From the NCBI GenBank assembly GCA_032433595.1, contig JASWJB010000094.1, positions 1-64,000 on the forward strand: a stretch of 64,000 nucleotides of DNA, in the 5' to 3' direction. The DNA comes from Conoideocrella luteorostrata. Taxonomy: Eukaryota > Ascomycota > Sordariomycetes > Hypocreales > Clavicipitaceae. This document shows positions 34,356-45,700 of this stretch, in pieces (position 1 is the first letter of the stretch; each line of letters starts with the position of its first letter). The notes under the pieces were generated by a model that was not told the origin of the DNA, made no database searches, and was given only the letters and a program-made list of their open reading frames with translations. The position numbers were made by a program, and so were the translations under genes.

Positions 34356-34820
34356 TTTGAGAAACTTAGCCAAATAGAGCTCTGTAGATAAGATTTATGG
34401 TTGCAGATGGACGCCAGTTTGTGTTGCGGGTTATGATGCAGCTGGGTTTGATGATTGGGCCAGGAAAAGGGATGGGTATAAGGAGAACAGTTGCCCCTCC
34501 AAATGCTGTACCTCCCCCAGCGGCAGCCGTGGCTCGTGGTGGATAACTAAGTCCCGATGCCACCAGGGTCTCGACCATTGTCACCCGTTGCTGGGTCAAC
34601 GCTAAGGTGCCGACATGTTCATCGACACACACTTCTCATGACCCTGGGCAGGAGTCTAACAACATCATAAACCAAGCTTCGGAACCATCTGATGAGCCCC
34701 TTATTATCTTCCAGGAGCCATGCAGTGATCTAGCCCCGGCTGCGCTATTCAATCATTCACCAACACACTGTTCACAGCACAATAATATAAGGGTACACGT
34801 TTAGTACGACGACAATTGCT
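34356..34820. promoter_or_regulatory. Divergent promoter region, tropomyosin / securin-like gene
   Basis: 465-bp head-to-head spacer; only short uninformative open frames. No repeat or RNA gene seen. Confidence 0.5.
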
Positions 34821-36229
34821 ATGCTCGCGGCACATCGAGACCAGGAGAACTTGGTGCATAGTCGCCACTATGCACCATCCAAACAGCAACCCAAAACACC
34901 GGGTGCAAAATATCCCAAGACGCCTAGCAACTTTAACCAAAATGATGAAAATGCCCCAACTGAATTCGCAGGTAAAATCGCACGGGGGAGTGCAAATGCA
35001 CAAGGCGGAAACGGCAGATTGTTGATGGGTAAGGCAACAGGCCAGCGTAAAGCGATGGTGACCCCAACGGGTGAGTGCTTCCTTTTTTGTTATTCAATAC
35101 ACTTGAATATTTGTAACGCCAGTGTACTGATTTTCTCTCTTCAGAGAACCGAACCCGCGCTCCTCTGGGAAATAAGACTACAAATGCGAAGGCGAGAACT
35201 GCCCAAGCCGCTGGTGTCAAGGATATTGTCCGGGAAATCGAGAAAACCCAGACCAAGCAAGCTGGTTTACAAAAACCCAAGCATCGGCCGCTTGATTTTC
35301 AGTCGCTGAAACTCGACGTTCAACCTGATTTCAAAGAAGATGCCAATAATGGCGGAATACCAGAGCCAGAATACGCTCCGCCAAGGCCAACTCCACTTCC
35401 TTATGAGTCCGATGTGCTGCCTGCGGGAGGGTTAACATTTAAAGGTCTTAAGAAAGGGAACCTCCTTAAAGGGTACTATCAACACTTCCATAATCCCATC
35501 GACGAGAATGGAGTTTCTCGGACGGAGAAGAAGTTCAACAATGAGATAGAAGCGGTCGTGCGAAAGGCTGAGAAACGAAATGCTCAGGAAATTGCCGCCA
35601 TGAATTGGAGTGTGGAAGATTTTGCAGATAATGCGGCATCTAGTGACTCTCTTCAGGGCATTACTAGCCAAACAGCTATTTCTACGATGACAAAACCGAG
35701 AATTCCAACCGTGCAAAAGCAACCTCCCACATTGTCTGCCCGACGAGCAGCATCCGCTTTAGCAGTTCATACAGACAGGCATGATCGCAGTGTCCAACGA
35801 CCTGTTAATAATACCAATCCCGTTACCAAGCGGCCGTTATCGTCTATCATTTCAGGAGCCAAACCTGCTAAGCCTGTTGCCACGAACCCTGACTCATCTG
35901 GCAGCTCTACTGGCGAGGCTGCGTCGCGAACTACTCTGGGATATAATAAAGGCCAATCGGCTTCTTCCATGATCCATTCACGCAGTATGAACCAGCCTGC
36001 CAAGAAGAAACTATCACTTAGACCTACGACAGCGCATAATATCGAAGCTGAGCTCACAATCACTCCGGCTCGGATGCGACAGGCAGCCTCCTCATCTATC
36101 GCCGGGATCAGTAGGCCACAGTTTATGTCAATTTTCGATGATGAAGACGATGAAGACTTGCCGATAGTTCAAGGGCCAATCTCCTCTTCTGATGACGAAG
36201 ATGAGTTTGAATTAAAACTAACGATTTGA
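34821..36229 (+). CDS. Putative securin-like cell-cycle protein (APC/C degron candidate)
   Basis: Exons 34821-35070 and 35145-36229, 444 residues, donor GTGAGT and acceptor TTCAG. The N-terminus is disordered and basic, with a DENAP box (KEN-like) and the sequence ENRTRAPLGNKTTNAKAR. The RxPLGxxTxN core resembles the destruction box of yeast/fission-yeast securins (RAPLG in Cut2). A second RxxL sits in KPKHRPLDF. The middle has PPRPTPLPYESDVLPAGGL and a conserved-looking segment GLKKGNLLKGYYQHFHNP followed by a charged helix EKKFNNEIEAVVRKAEKR. The C-terminus is acidic: MSIFDDEDDEDLPIVQGPISS and SSDDEDEFELKL. Basic degron-bearing head plus acidic tail fits a securin-type separase inhibitor, but I cannot confirm orthology; another APC/C substrate is equally possible. 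Confidence 0.5.
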
Positions 36230-37180
36230 GATTGTGTATGACAAAAATGGGAGTTCTGGAGTTTAGGGTAATGGACAGTATAAGCCAAACCTTCGGGCTT
36301 CAGAGTGGTATTTCTGGTATCGGCCTGGTCTTATGTTATTTCATTCCTCAAAGCCGCTCAGACAAAACAGTAAGCAGACATCATGTAGGTTGACTGTTGC
36401 CTGTTCAGACTATACTTTTGCTCTGATAGGACACGGACTAGTAGACCATCATGAATAGACTCTTCCTCTTCATAGTCAAGATATTACGCTTGTGCAAAAG
36501 AGAAGAAAAAACATGTAAAAATTACGAGTCGACTCTTCAGGACGCACAAGATATATATCAATGAGAGGTTGTACGGGGGGATTTTTGATGTTGTGATGCA
36601 GCCAAGCCAAAATTAGGCGTATCCACATTGTGCACATTCCATCCCGGCCCACAATATCGTGGAAAGTGGTGGAGTATTTTCGGAAAATCATATTGCCGAA
36701 ACATCCCCAGAATCCCTACAGCGGGCAGGATTGTTTGGCGTTCAGCAGTCTGCCTGTGGGTGTGTGGCTGGACCAGCACAGATTCAGTTCTATCCATCCC
36801 TGAACGGATGCAAGTGTGAACGTACTCTACGTCGAACTTCCCACCAGGGTGCTGCATCTTTTTCTCATATGCACACGCATCACACCTCGTCTTCTGGCAC
36901 AGAACATATCGTACCGTGATCGCATACACGTCGTTTATCTTACCAACACCTTGTCATTTGGGTGATTGCAACTGCTGAGCCAGTGAATGACGTTTCGCAG
37001 ACCGCCCAACTCTGCCTGCCATCTTACTTACCGGTCGCGTGGGCTCATCGAGGCGCGTACCAGGCTGCGTTTGTCGGCCGGCACCAACCACAATTCATTG
37101 CATCGTGAATGGTCTAAGCTCAAACGCGAGATATCATGAGCAGGTCACGGTGCAAACGATAACAGGAGCGCATCGACACG
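36230..37180. promoter_or_regulatory. Intergenic region upstream of SET1
   Basis: 950 bp between two + strand genes, holding the 3' flank of the securin-like gene and the SET1 promoter/leader. Open frames are short and overlap on both strands; none is convincing. Confidence 0.5.
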
Positions 37181-40100
37181 ATGACTCGGGCCCCTCCCGG
37201 CGTGAGTTTCGCGCAGTTCTTTCCTAACGCTCCTAAAGTGAGAGCGGAAGCCCAGGGCCGGGCAGTTCGCGAGCGATCAAGGCGCAATAGCCTTGCAAGC
37301 GGCGGCTCAGATCGAGAACCTGCTGCTGGCGTTCTGAGTTCGAACGCAACAGGTTTCGCCCAACCATTACAATCCAACATCTCATCGGATGGCCCCCACC
37401 CTCAAACCGACGATCACGACACTCCTCCTGGAGACATACCTAGCACTGTTGGGTCTTCAAGCTCACATACGAGCTGTGCTTCGTCTGTATTTAGCAGTTC
37501 GCAAAGACAAATCACGACAGCTGCGTCATCCTACATCTCCACTACTACCACACCGATTGCTCCTCGAGAGTCATCGTCTTACTCACCTATTCCTTCATAT
37601 TCAAAGCCGGATATGCCTCCGCAAATAGCAGCCAATTATGGCTCTGTGCGAACAAATACTACCGTTCTCACCGATAGTAACGACGGCTCAATTCTATTTA
37701 GCCAACATGTTGACCGCCCTCCGGCTCGAGATACATTTTCATCAGTCAAAGGCAAGAAATGTACCTATGATCCGATCATCGATCGAATTCACAAAAAAGG
37801 CGTTAGCAAGAATGTCAAGCCAATCTACAAAGATTTCGGACAAGTACGTATATCTGTATCTGCAATCGCCCTAGAGTGAGACTGGGGAGGACTGAAGCAA
37901 GGGGAGGGGGGGCCTCGTTACTCTGGCATGAACCATTTGGCTAACATTTCTTGATAGGATGAAGACGCCCCCCCTGCGGATCCTCGCTTGCAAAAGGCTG
38001 GAGGTCGGCTTGGTTACATCAATACCGATTACTATCTACCCAAAGCGCGACTACGGCCTGCTCCTGAAAATCTCAAGCCATATCCATATGACCCAAAGAC
38101 ATCAATTGGGCCAGGCCCACCTACGCAAATTCTTGTGACGCGGTACAATCCCTTGGTGCCTTTTAGCAAGGTCACAGCTGTCTTTGCGACCTTCGGAGAA
38201 ATCGCAGAAAGCAGTAACAAAATGCACCCTGACACGGGCAGCTATCTTGGGTTTGCCACGATTCGGTATCGCGACTCCAAACGACCTGGTAGAACCCCTA
38301 TCTCGGCGATCGATGCTGCCCGTCGTGCTGTTCGAACTCGAGGTATCAAAATCGACGCAGATGTCGTCAGGGTTGATTATGACCGAGAAGGCCGCAAGAG
38401 TCGACGGATGTTGGAAGATCACCTTCAAAAAGAACGGGAGAAATACAACAAAGAGAAACAAGCTCGAGAGCAAGCTGTATCCAAAGCCCCACCAAAAGGA
38501 CCTAAATCTACGGCGCCGGGTGTTCCTTTTGTTCGACCCCCGCCGTCAGCACCAAAGGGACCAGCGGGACCAATCCTAGGACTCAGACATGCAGCAACAC
38601 CACCACCACAAACTAATGTTATCACATCATTGCGGCCGCAAGGTTCGGTGGAGTCACAGAACATTGCCTCCCAACTTTCAAATGACCCTTACATCTTCAT
38701 AGCCTCGGAAGATGTCCCAATACTAACCAGCATTGTGCCTCACATGAGAAAGCGGTTGAAGAATTATGGATTTGAAGAAATTCGCCTCGATCGTACAGGA
38801 TTTTATGTCGTATTTCGAAATTCATTCACAGGAAAGTCAGAAGCCGAAAGGTGTTATAGAGCCGTGAACCACACTGAATTCTTCAACTACGATATGGCGA
38901 TGCAGCTTTGCCTGCCCCGTTCAACCCGCGACGCTCCATCCGAACGCAAACGAAGCCCAGCTCCTGAACTGGCCCGAGACAGAGACCATGATACGTTCAA
39001 CAACAGCCAACGTGAGGAGAGTAAACGACGGCGAAGAGAAGAAGAAGCTGATCTCGAAGAAGAAAAGAAACAAAGAGCTAAGAACTTTGATCCTGTTTTC
39101 GAGGCTGTGGAAGTAGTTCGTCGAGAGATGACGGAACATTTGATTCGGCATATTCGCACACAGGTGGCGGCACCATGCCTTTCTGACTTCCTCAATCCGT
39201 CCAACCATATGACTATGCGACGGAAGCTCAACCTTGATCACGTCGATGATGAGGAAGATGAAGATAGCAACAACAGTCCTGGAGTGAGGACGCCCAACTC
39301 CGGAGCAGATCCCATTGAACGACGAACGGGTCGCTTAGAGCCAAAAGCGCTTCCTAGAATACGAAAGGCTACGGCCAAAGGTCATCGCAACATGTTTGTG
39401 GACCCTTTCTCGCGGAAGCGCCAATCTGCTTCTAGAGCTGCCTTTCGGTCTTTACATCATCGTCTGAAGAGTCTCGATAGCGACTTCGAATCTGACGAAG
39501 ATACAGACACTAGAGCACTGGCTACTCGTGACACCGAAGAACCCGAGTCACGACCTCGGAGTCGGATGAGCACGGATGACGAGTTTGGTTCCTGGGGTCG
39601 TCGCGACGACGATTCCATGACAGAATCTAGTTTGGCTTTGGCAGATCGACCCTCTTCCAAGAAAAGGAAGCTGGAGGCTGCCATTGAGACAGCTTTGAAG
39701 CGCCAGAAGAAGTCTGATGAGGAAGCATTCACCAAACGAAGCCATGTGGATGTAGATGTTGGTCGTTGCCAAAACTCTGATGATATCGGACTGGATTTCG
39801 ACATCGTGACAGAATATGGGAGTAGCATATCCCGGTCTGAAACTCCTGTGTCCCAACTTTTGAAAGGTGCAAAGAAGAAATCAGCAAAGCCAAAGAAGAA
39901 AACAAAGAAGCAACTATTGGAAGAACAAGAGGCTTTGAGGAGGCAACAAGACCCAGAAGTGGATGAAGCCGACATCGAAAAGCTTACCGTACCTACGACG
40001 GCAGACGTTGAGCCGCCTTTCCAATCAACGGCGCCTATCGACAAATACGACGAAATGCTCTTCTCCAAAGAGCCTCTCACTACTGCTCTCGCGTTGCCTG

Positions 40101-41121
40101 ATGGATTTAGACCCGATATCAGTTCCTTGCAGAGCCTTTGTCTAGGTCTGAAAGACAAACCCGATTTGAACAAGCTGCTGAAGAAGTTTAGCATTGGCGA
40201 CATTAGAAATCCTGAGCTTTGGTTATGGAAGCGCAATCGCGTTAGGGAACTGAACGCAACAGATAAGTCCCCGGACCGTCCCGTGAGCATCGAGGGATAC
40301 TATGTGCCCAACCCAACAGGATGTGCTCGGACCGAAGGAGTCAAGAAGATCCTTAACTCTGAGAAGTCAAAATACCTGCCACATCACATCAAGGTGCAAA
40401 AGGCCAGAGAAGAACGCGAGGCTCGATCCAAAAAGAGTGGTAAAGAAAGCGTTACTGCTATTTCAGAAGCTGCCAAACTTGCAGCAGAAAAGATTGCGAA
40501 GGGTAATTCACGTGCGAACCGCGCAACGAATCGTCGTTATGTGGCCGACTTGAACGATCAAAAGAAGACATTGGGCCAAGACTCTGACGTATTCAAATTC
40601 AACCAGCTTAAGAAGCGAAAGAAGCCCGTCAAGTTTGCTCGATCTGCCATTCACAACTGGGGACTATATGCCATGGAAAATATTAATAAGGACGACATGA
40701 TCATTGAGTATGTGGGTGAAGAGGTTCGCCAACAAATCGCAGAGATTCGAGAAAACCGCTATCTCAAGAGTGGCATTGGAAGTAGCTACTTGTTTCGCAT
40801 CGACGATGACACTGTCGTGGATGCGACCAAGAAGGGGGGCATTGCGCGATTCATTAACCACAGTTGCATGCCGAATTGCACCGCCAAAATCATCAAGGTC
40901 GAAGGCAGCAAGAGAATCGTCATCTATGCCCTCCGTGACATAGCTCTGAGTAAGTACCATCTTTGAGACAGCTCGATACCCCGACCAAAATGCAATAGTT
41001 AACAAGATTTGGTTTAGACGAAGAGTTGACCTACGACTACAAGTTCGAGCGAGAGATTGGCAGTTTGGACCGCATTCCATGTCTATGTGGTACTGCAGCC
41101 TGCAAAGGCTATTTAAACTAA
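37181..41121 (+). CDS. SET1: Histone H3K4 methyltransferase Set1 (COMPASS catalytic subunit)
   Basis: Catalytic subunit of COMPASS, methylating histone H3 Lys4 in chromatin. Exons 37181-37843, 37958-40949 and 41018-41121; 1252 residues. A Ser/Thr-rich N-terminus precedes the canonical RRM ([20 protein letters not shown], about 275-355). The second RRM-like Set1 domain ([18 protein letters not shown], about 462-540) follows. A long charged linker contains acidic and Lys-rich patches. The n-SET region with [11 protein letters not shown] is at about 995-1060. The SET domain (about 1110-1235) has [59 protein letters not shown] and, across the last intron, [12 protein letters not shown]. The post-SET zinc motif [13 protein letters not shown] is complete. 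All SAM/lysine-channel motifs are intact. The start [15 protein letters not shown] is the first in-frame ATG. Confidence 0.95.
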
Positions 41122-42206
41122 CATCGCAAGGTCTGCTCTTATCCGTATTAGGCCGACTCCTCAATCATGGCTTGAATGGGATGCCTGTTATCACAAAATA
41201 ATTAATCTGCTCGCATGGCCAGTGTTCAGATCCTGTTGCAATCTACAACGACTTGTTCTTCGTTTTGCAAACTTCACCATGCGCCTTAATGGCAGCTCTC
41301 AGCTGCCCAGATGATATACACTATTATCGAAACTATTTGTCGTTCATACCTGGGAATAATAATGAGGAGGAGATGCAAATGGTTCAAATTAAAAATGGGA
41401 ATGGACCCATTGCATGCCCTTAGATCTTATTGAGGCTGTGGCGTTTGGTGGGCATTGTTAACGGAAGAAAAGGCGGCATGATTTACATCCTCGCGGGGTT
41501 TGGTGGAGCCTACGGTCTTTCGTCATGATTTTGTTTCATTTTGTCTTGTTAACTCTACTCTTTTCTAGTTGCGCAGGGGATGCCATGGTGGACAAAATTC
41601 TTGAATTTTTCTGACAACAGCCTCGGTTTGCACCTCATGGCTGTTGTTTTTGGACGCGGCGTTTCAACCGGTCATGTACACCTGTTTCTTCTTGTTCCTG
41701 CACAATTTACCGTCCTTCATACAGCCGGTGTAATACCGCGACTTCTCATGTACATAACCTACGCCTGACACATGCCAAAGTGCCCAAATGAAACCGAAGA
41801 TAGAACCGGCTGATGATTCACGTTTGCTTTGCATGTTCTAGTGTGATGTAATCGTATATGTATGATGCTGAACGATGCGATATAATGCAGCCCTTCCCTC
41901 CTTTCTATCAGGCTAATGCTCTCTGAACCATTTCAAAATGATTTGCGCCATGTATCTTTCATAACTCAAGCCTAGCCTAGGTCATCCATCATTCTGTGCA
42001 TGAAGCGAAGTAGTGGTTTCGTCTACCGACACGAACCAAGAAAACCGCACAAAAACGCCAGCAAGGAGATTCGACTCAACAGTATATAGACTCATCATCC
42101 GTGTCTGGTCAAGACAATCAGAACCTGAGTCTGGAAATTTCGTATACTTATCGTGGTGAGGACACAAAAAAAGGTAATAGAAGTCGATTCTCATGCCGTC
42201 AACCTC
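41122..42206. other. Convergent intergenic region, SET1 / Ilp-family gene
   Basis: 1.1-kb tail-to-tail spacer, AT-rich in parts; no coding sequence, repeat or RNA gene recognised. Confidence 0.5.
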
Positions 42207-42716
42207 TCAATCCTCAGGATCTGGCTCCCTAGGTCCTACCATCCAATCTTGCATTGCCAGCCAGTGACTCCAGTTTGTTTCGGCCGTGACGATTTCCATC
42301 TCCGTCACACCTATCAACGGTTTCAACCAAGGCACTGCTTGGCCATCCTCCATGTCATAGTGAGCCTTCACCTTAAGCCAAGTCTCGCTCTTGGCTGCAA
42401 ACAAGTAGTTTATCCTCTCCGTGTCGTGGATAGGGCCAATGCCCTCGCTCCAGTCATCGCCAAAAAATCCATAGAGGGTTGCCGGGTTGTCGAATCCGGT
42501 AACCACTAAGCGTCTGATATATGGCACAAGAGCTACACAAGCATTTCCCGCTCCTGATGAGGACGATAAGTTGGTTGATATAGGGCCGTCGTTAGCTACC
42601 TTTTCGAATGGCAATCGTATGTTTATCCGCGCTGCTACGGCCTGCACAGGTTCGGTATGTTGGGCATGATCAACAAAAAATCGCTGGCAGGATTGGAATT
42701 TGGGATACCACGTCAA
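42207..42716 (-). CDS. Conserved Sordariomycete protein labelled 'Ilp is an apoptosis inhibitor'
   Basis: Single-exon gene of 169 residues. The sequence MTWYPKFQSCQRFFVDHAQH, the central VALVPYIRRLVVTGFDNP, GFFGDDWSEGIGPIHDTERI, NYLFAAKSETWLKVKAHYDM and the C-terminal NWSHWLAMQDWMVGPREPD match, from memory, a small family widespread in Hypocreales. Database names for it mention an apoptosis inhibitor. I see no BIR zinc motif (no Cx2C...HxC arrangement), no signal peptide and no membrane segment, so the name is not supported by the sequence. The high Trp/Phe content suggests a compact globular domain. Function unknown. The gene borders a 7-kb gene-poor region on its upstream side. Confidence 0.8.
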   Translation of the reverse strand: MTWYPKFQSCQRFFVDHAQHTEPVQAVAARINIRLPFEKVANDGPISTNLSSSSGAGNACVALVPYIRRLVVTGFDNPATLYGFFGDDWSEGIGPIHDTERINYLFAAKSETWLKVKAHYDMEDGQAVPWLKPLIGVTEMEIVTAETNWSHWLAMQDWMVGPREPDPED

Positions 42717-45700
42717 AATGCTGTAGTCACCTTCTTGGAACGGCTAGAGATTTCATTCAAATCTGTCAGCTTAGTGCTGTTTTGTTGTTTATAGAACCGC
42801 AAAACGTTGGATTTTAGTCTGTACCTACATGCTGGAATTGTGTTGGCATGTCGAAAGTGAATGTGTTGTGCCTCGCAGTGTAAGGTCACAATCTACCGAT
42901 ATTATGCCTTCCCCTGGAGCAATTTTCTCATGCTAGTCAATGAGAAGGCGTAATCGAAGGTTTTGCTGTATGGGAATTTCCGGTGATAACAAGACGTGTC
43001 GTATTTTAGTTCTGTAAAAGAGTCGTATAATATGTTTAAAATTCGACGATTAGACGCAGTAGTTTAGTTTCTGTGCAAATGTGACAATGTGGCTATATTC
43101 CGGAAGTTCAAGCGTGATGTGGCAACGTCGGAGAAATACTAGGGATCACCCTCAGGCAGGGCCAAGGTGTCCGTCGAACCACCCTAATGGTTGTGTAAAT
43201 TAGTCCACAATCTTGAACTTCAAGCAGGAATTATTGGTTCTGGGAATGTTTACAAGCAAGAACAATTGGCGAAGAATAAGACTGCACTTGACGTACGAAG
43301 AAGCGGAACTAAAGATTTATTTGATACTCGCTGGGTGTTATTTACTTACATCTGGTTTTATACATTCAGGGGTGGAAGGAAAGGTCGGGGGATCAAATAG
43401 GATCAGTCGAAGACTCAAAGAGTACATAGATAGGGTAGGGGTGTGGTTTTAGTGATGCAAATACTTTAAGGCGAGAGAATGGGGATGTGAACACAGCACC
43501 AAGAGAGACATTTGTGGGATGGAGGGATGACTGTTGTGGCAGAAACCAGGCGTCGCAGATTGCTGTGAGTCGTAAGAAAACTCGGGGTTGGCCAATTCGA
43601 GAGATCCAATAAAGTGTGGTTGGACAAGCCAAAGGTGCTAGTAACAGTGGATGTGTTCCCGCTCATCCGACGAGGTTGAAGAGATTTGATACCAAGATAA
43701 ACACATGGGGGAAGTGACGTATGTGAAACAGAGCAGCAGCAACAGCTTACGGATCACAGCTGGAGCTTGAACTACAATGACAGATTCAGCTGGAGCCTTG
43801 GCCATGGGTCTGGCTCAGGATACCCTCAGTGCTCCGCCCTGAATAGGAGGACTCCGGCTCCTGAATGACTACAGGCAGAGAGAGTCAACAGCGCTATGGG
43901 GTGGCGCGATTCGTGCGCAACCAGAATCAGCTAAGGAAGGGTTCGGGTCAAGATCCGGGGCAACCTTGGCGGAGTCAAACCCCTGCACGGATCTGCATTT
44001 TGCTATTCTGATCAAAAACATGAGACGAACAGAATCCCGATGATCTGGCAACACAAAGACATGACTAAGAGGTGCTCTTTTGTTGAACCTGTGTTTGTTT
44101 GTAAGTGGTACCGTATGCTTGTCAGTCATGTGAAGGCATATGTTGTGTTTCGGCTATCCTGTGTGACATCCACACAGAACAGAGGAGCCACAACGGGGTT
44201 GCAATACCTTTGGCAGTTTGCGTAAGTCTGCAGAGAGGGAAGGAGGCATAGCAGACTATTATGGAGATTCATCTGTCCCGATGGTAGGGTTCGGGTCAGT
44301 TGCAATGAGAAGAAGCCCGGATAACTGCTCTAGGTACCTACGTCTGCAGCACTTCATCCTGGTTCACCTTCTTTTTGGTATCCAACTAACTACTCCGTGC
44401 TCCGCAAGTACAAGGTTAATGGTTATTTCCTCTATTTTTCGGACTGGAGCCACTGGCGACCTCGTGACTGAACAATGGGGGTGTGAGGGGAGTGCTGAAA
44501 GAAGTCGATCCGACAACAATTTCGTACTTCATCATCGGAACTTCCGCTGTCAATATTAGTCCCGTATTAATAGGTATTTTGTAGTTATTGCGGAGTACCA
44601 ACCCCGCGTGGTTACGACGCGCAATGCTAGCATTATCCATCAAGCTGCTTCATTCGCTGTTTTCTTTTACTTTGAACAGCCAGGGGCCTGTGCAGAGAGA
44701 ATGGGCACGATATTTGCTGTAGCAGCACGGCACAATTAGGAGCGACAAAAACCGTTTGCACGAAAAATTACAGATATTCTCCCCAAAGCCAACATCGCTG
44801 GGTGCATTCATCGGACTGGATAATATTGCATAGGCTCACTGCCATTGAGTATTTTGTGGCACTGAAGCCTAAGGCCGATCCTGGAACCACATGCTGTAGT
44901 GCTAGATCACACAGCAGACACCAAGACGAACTGGTAGCTTTCCCAAGGCTCTGGGAACAGCGGCGAAAAAGTGGTGCCTTAATTTCGTTCAGCTTTGGCC
45001 GTGACAGGCTGGTAACACCATTGGTAGGCCCTATGGGGCAAGAAGACTAGGATTCGATGTTTGGGAGGATTGTGGAATTACAAGCCAACCAGAAAGCCGG
45101 CAAGCCGCCGAGATTGAGATACTATTGCGGAGTACTCTGTACTCTGTACAAACACTGCTGCTGCACTTCTAAAGTGCAGGGTCTGAATATGTACCAGGGG
45201 TATCCCAGTGTCTTGTACATCAGCACTGCATGGATGCCACAGACAGAGACATCGAATCAGAGTTTGTCTATTGCCCGATATTGACATCATCAACGCCATC
45301 GGCATGCAGATCTGGGAGCACAAGCAAGGCTGTAACTACTTGTGCGTGTGTATATTACTCATTCGCAAGATCTCCCTTAAGTTCCGCAACTCAGAATAAG
45401 TAATCAAATGTGTTCCCAATTCCATTTTTAAATTCTATGAGTGATTAGTGTAATATTACTTGGCTTACTATTGTTCTATCTATAGCAGTAGTTGTTATTC
45501 GCAACGTGAAATGAGAAAAGCCACAAGAAAGTGACAGCGAAAACTGGCAGGATGATGCAGCGAAACGAAATCGCGCAATACAGTTCTCTTGTATGGGAGT
45601 GGTGATTTATAATCTTTGATCACGATTTTCTTTTCCTCTGTTCTTCTTTTCTTTTCTCTTCTTCATTTACTTTTTCCATCGGTGCCAGGCGATCAAGCCA

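Noticed and set aside
43940..44300. tRNA-like GGGTTCGGGTC boxes
   Set aside because: No matching A box, acceptor stem or T stem could be folded around them; the same check failed for other GGTTC(A/G) sites in the window.
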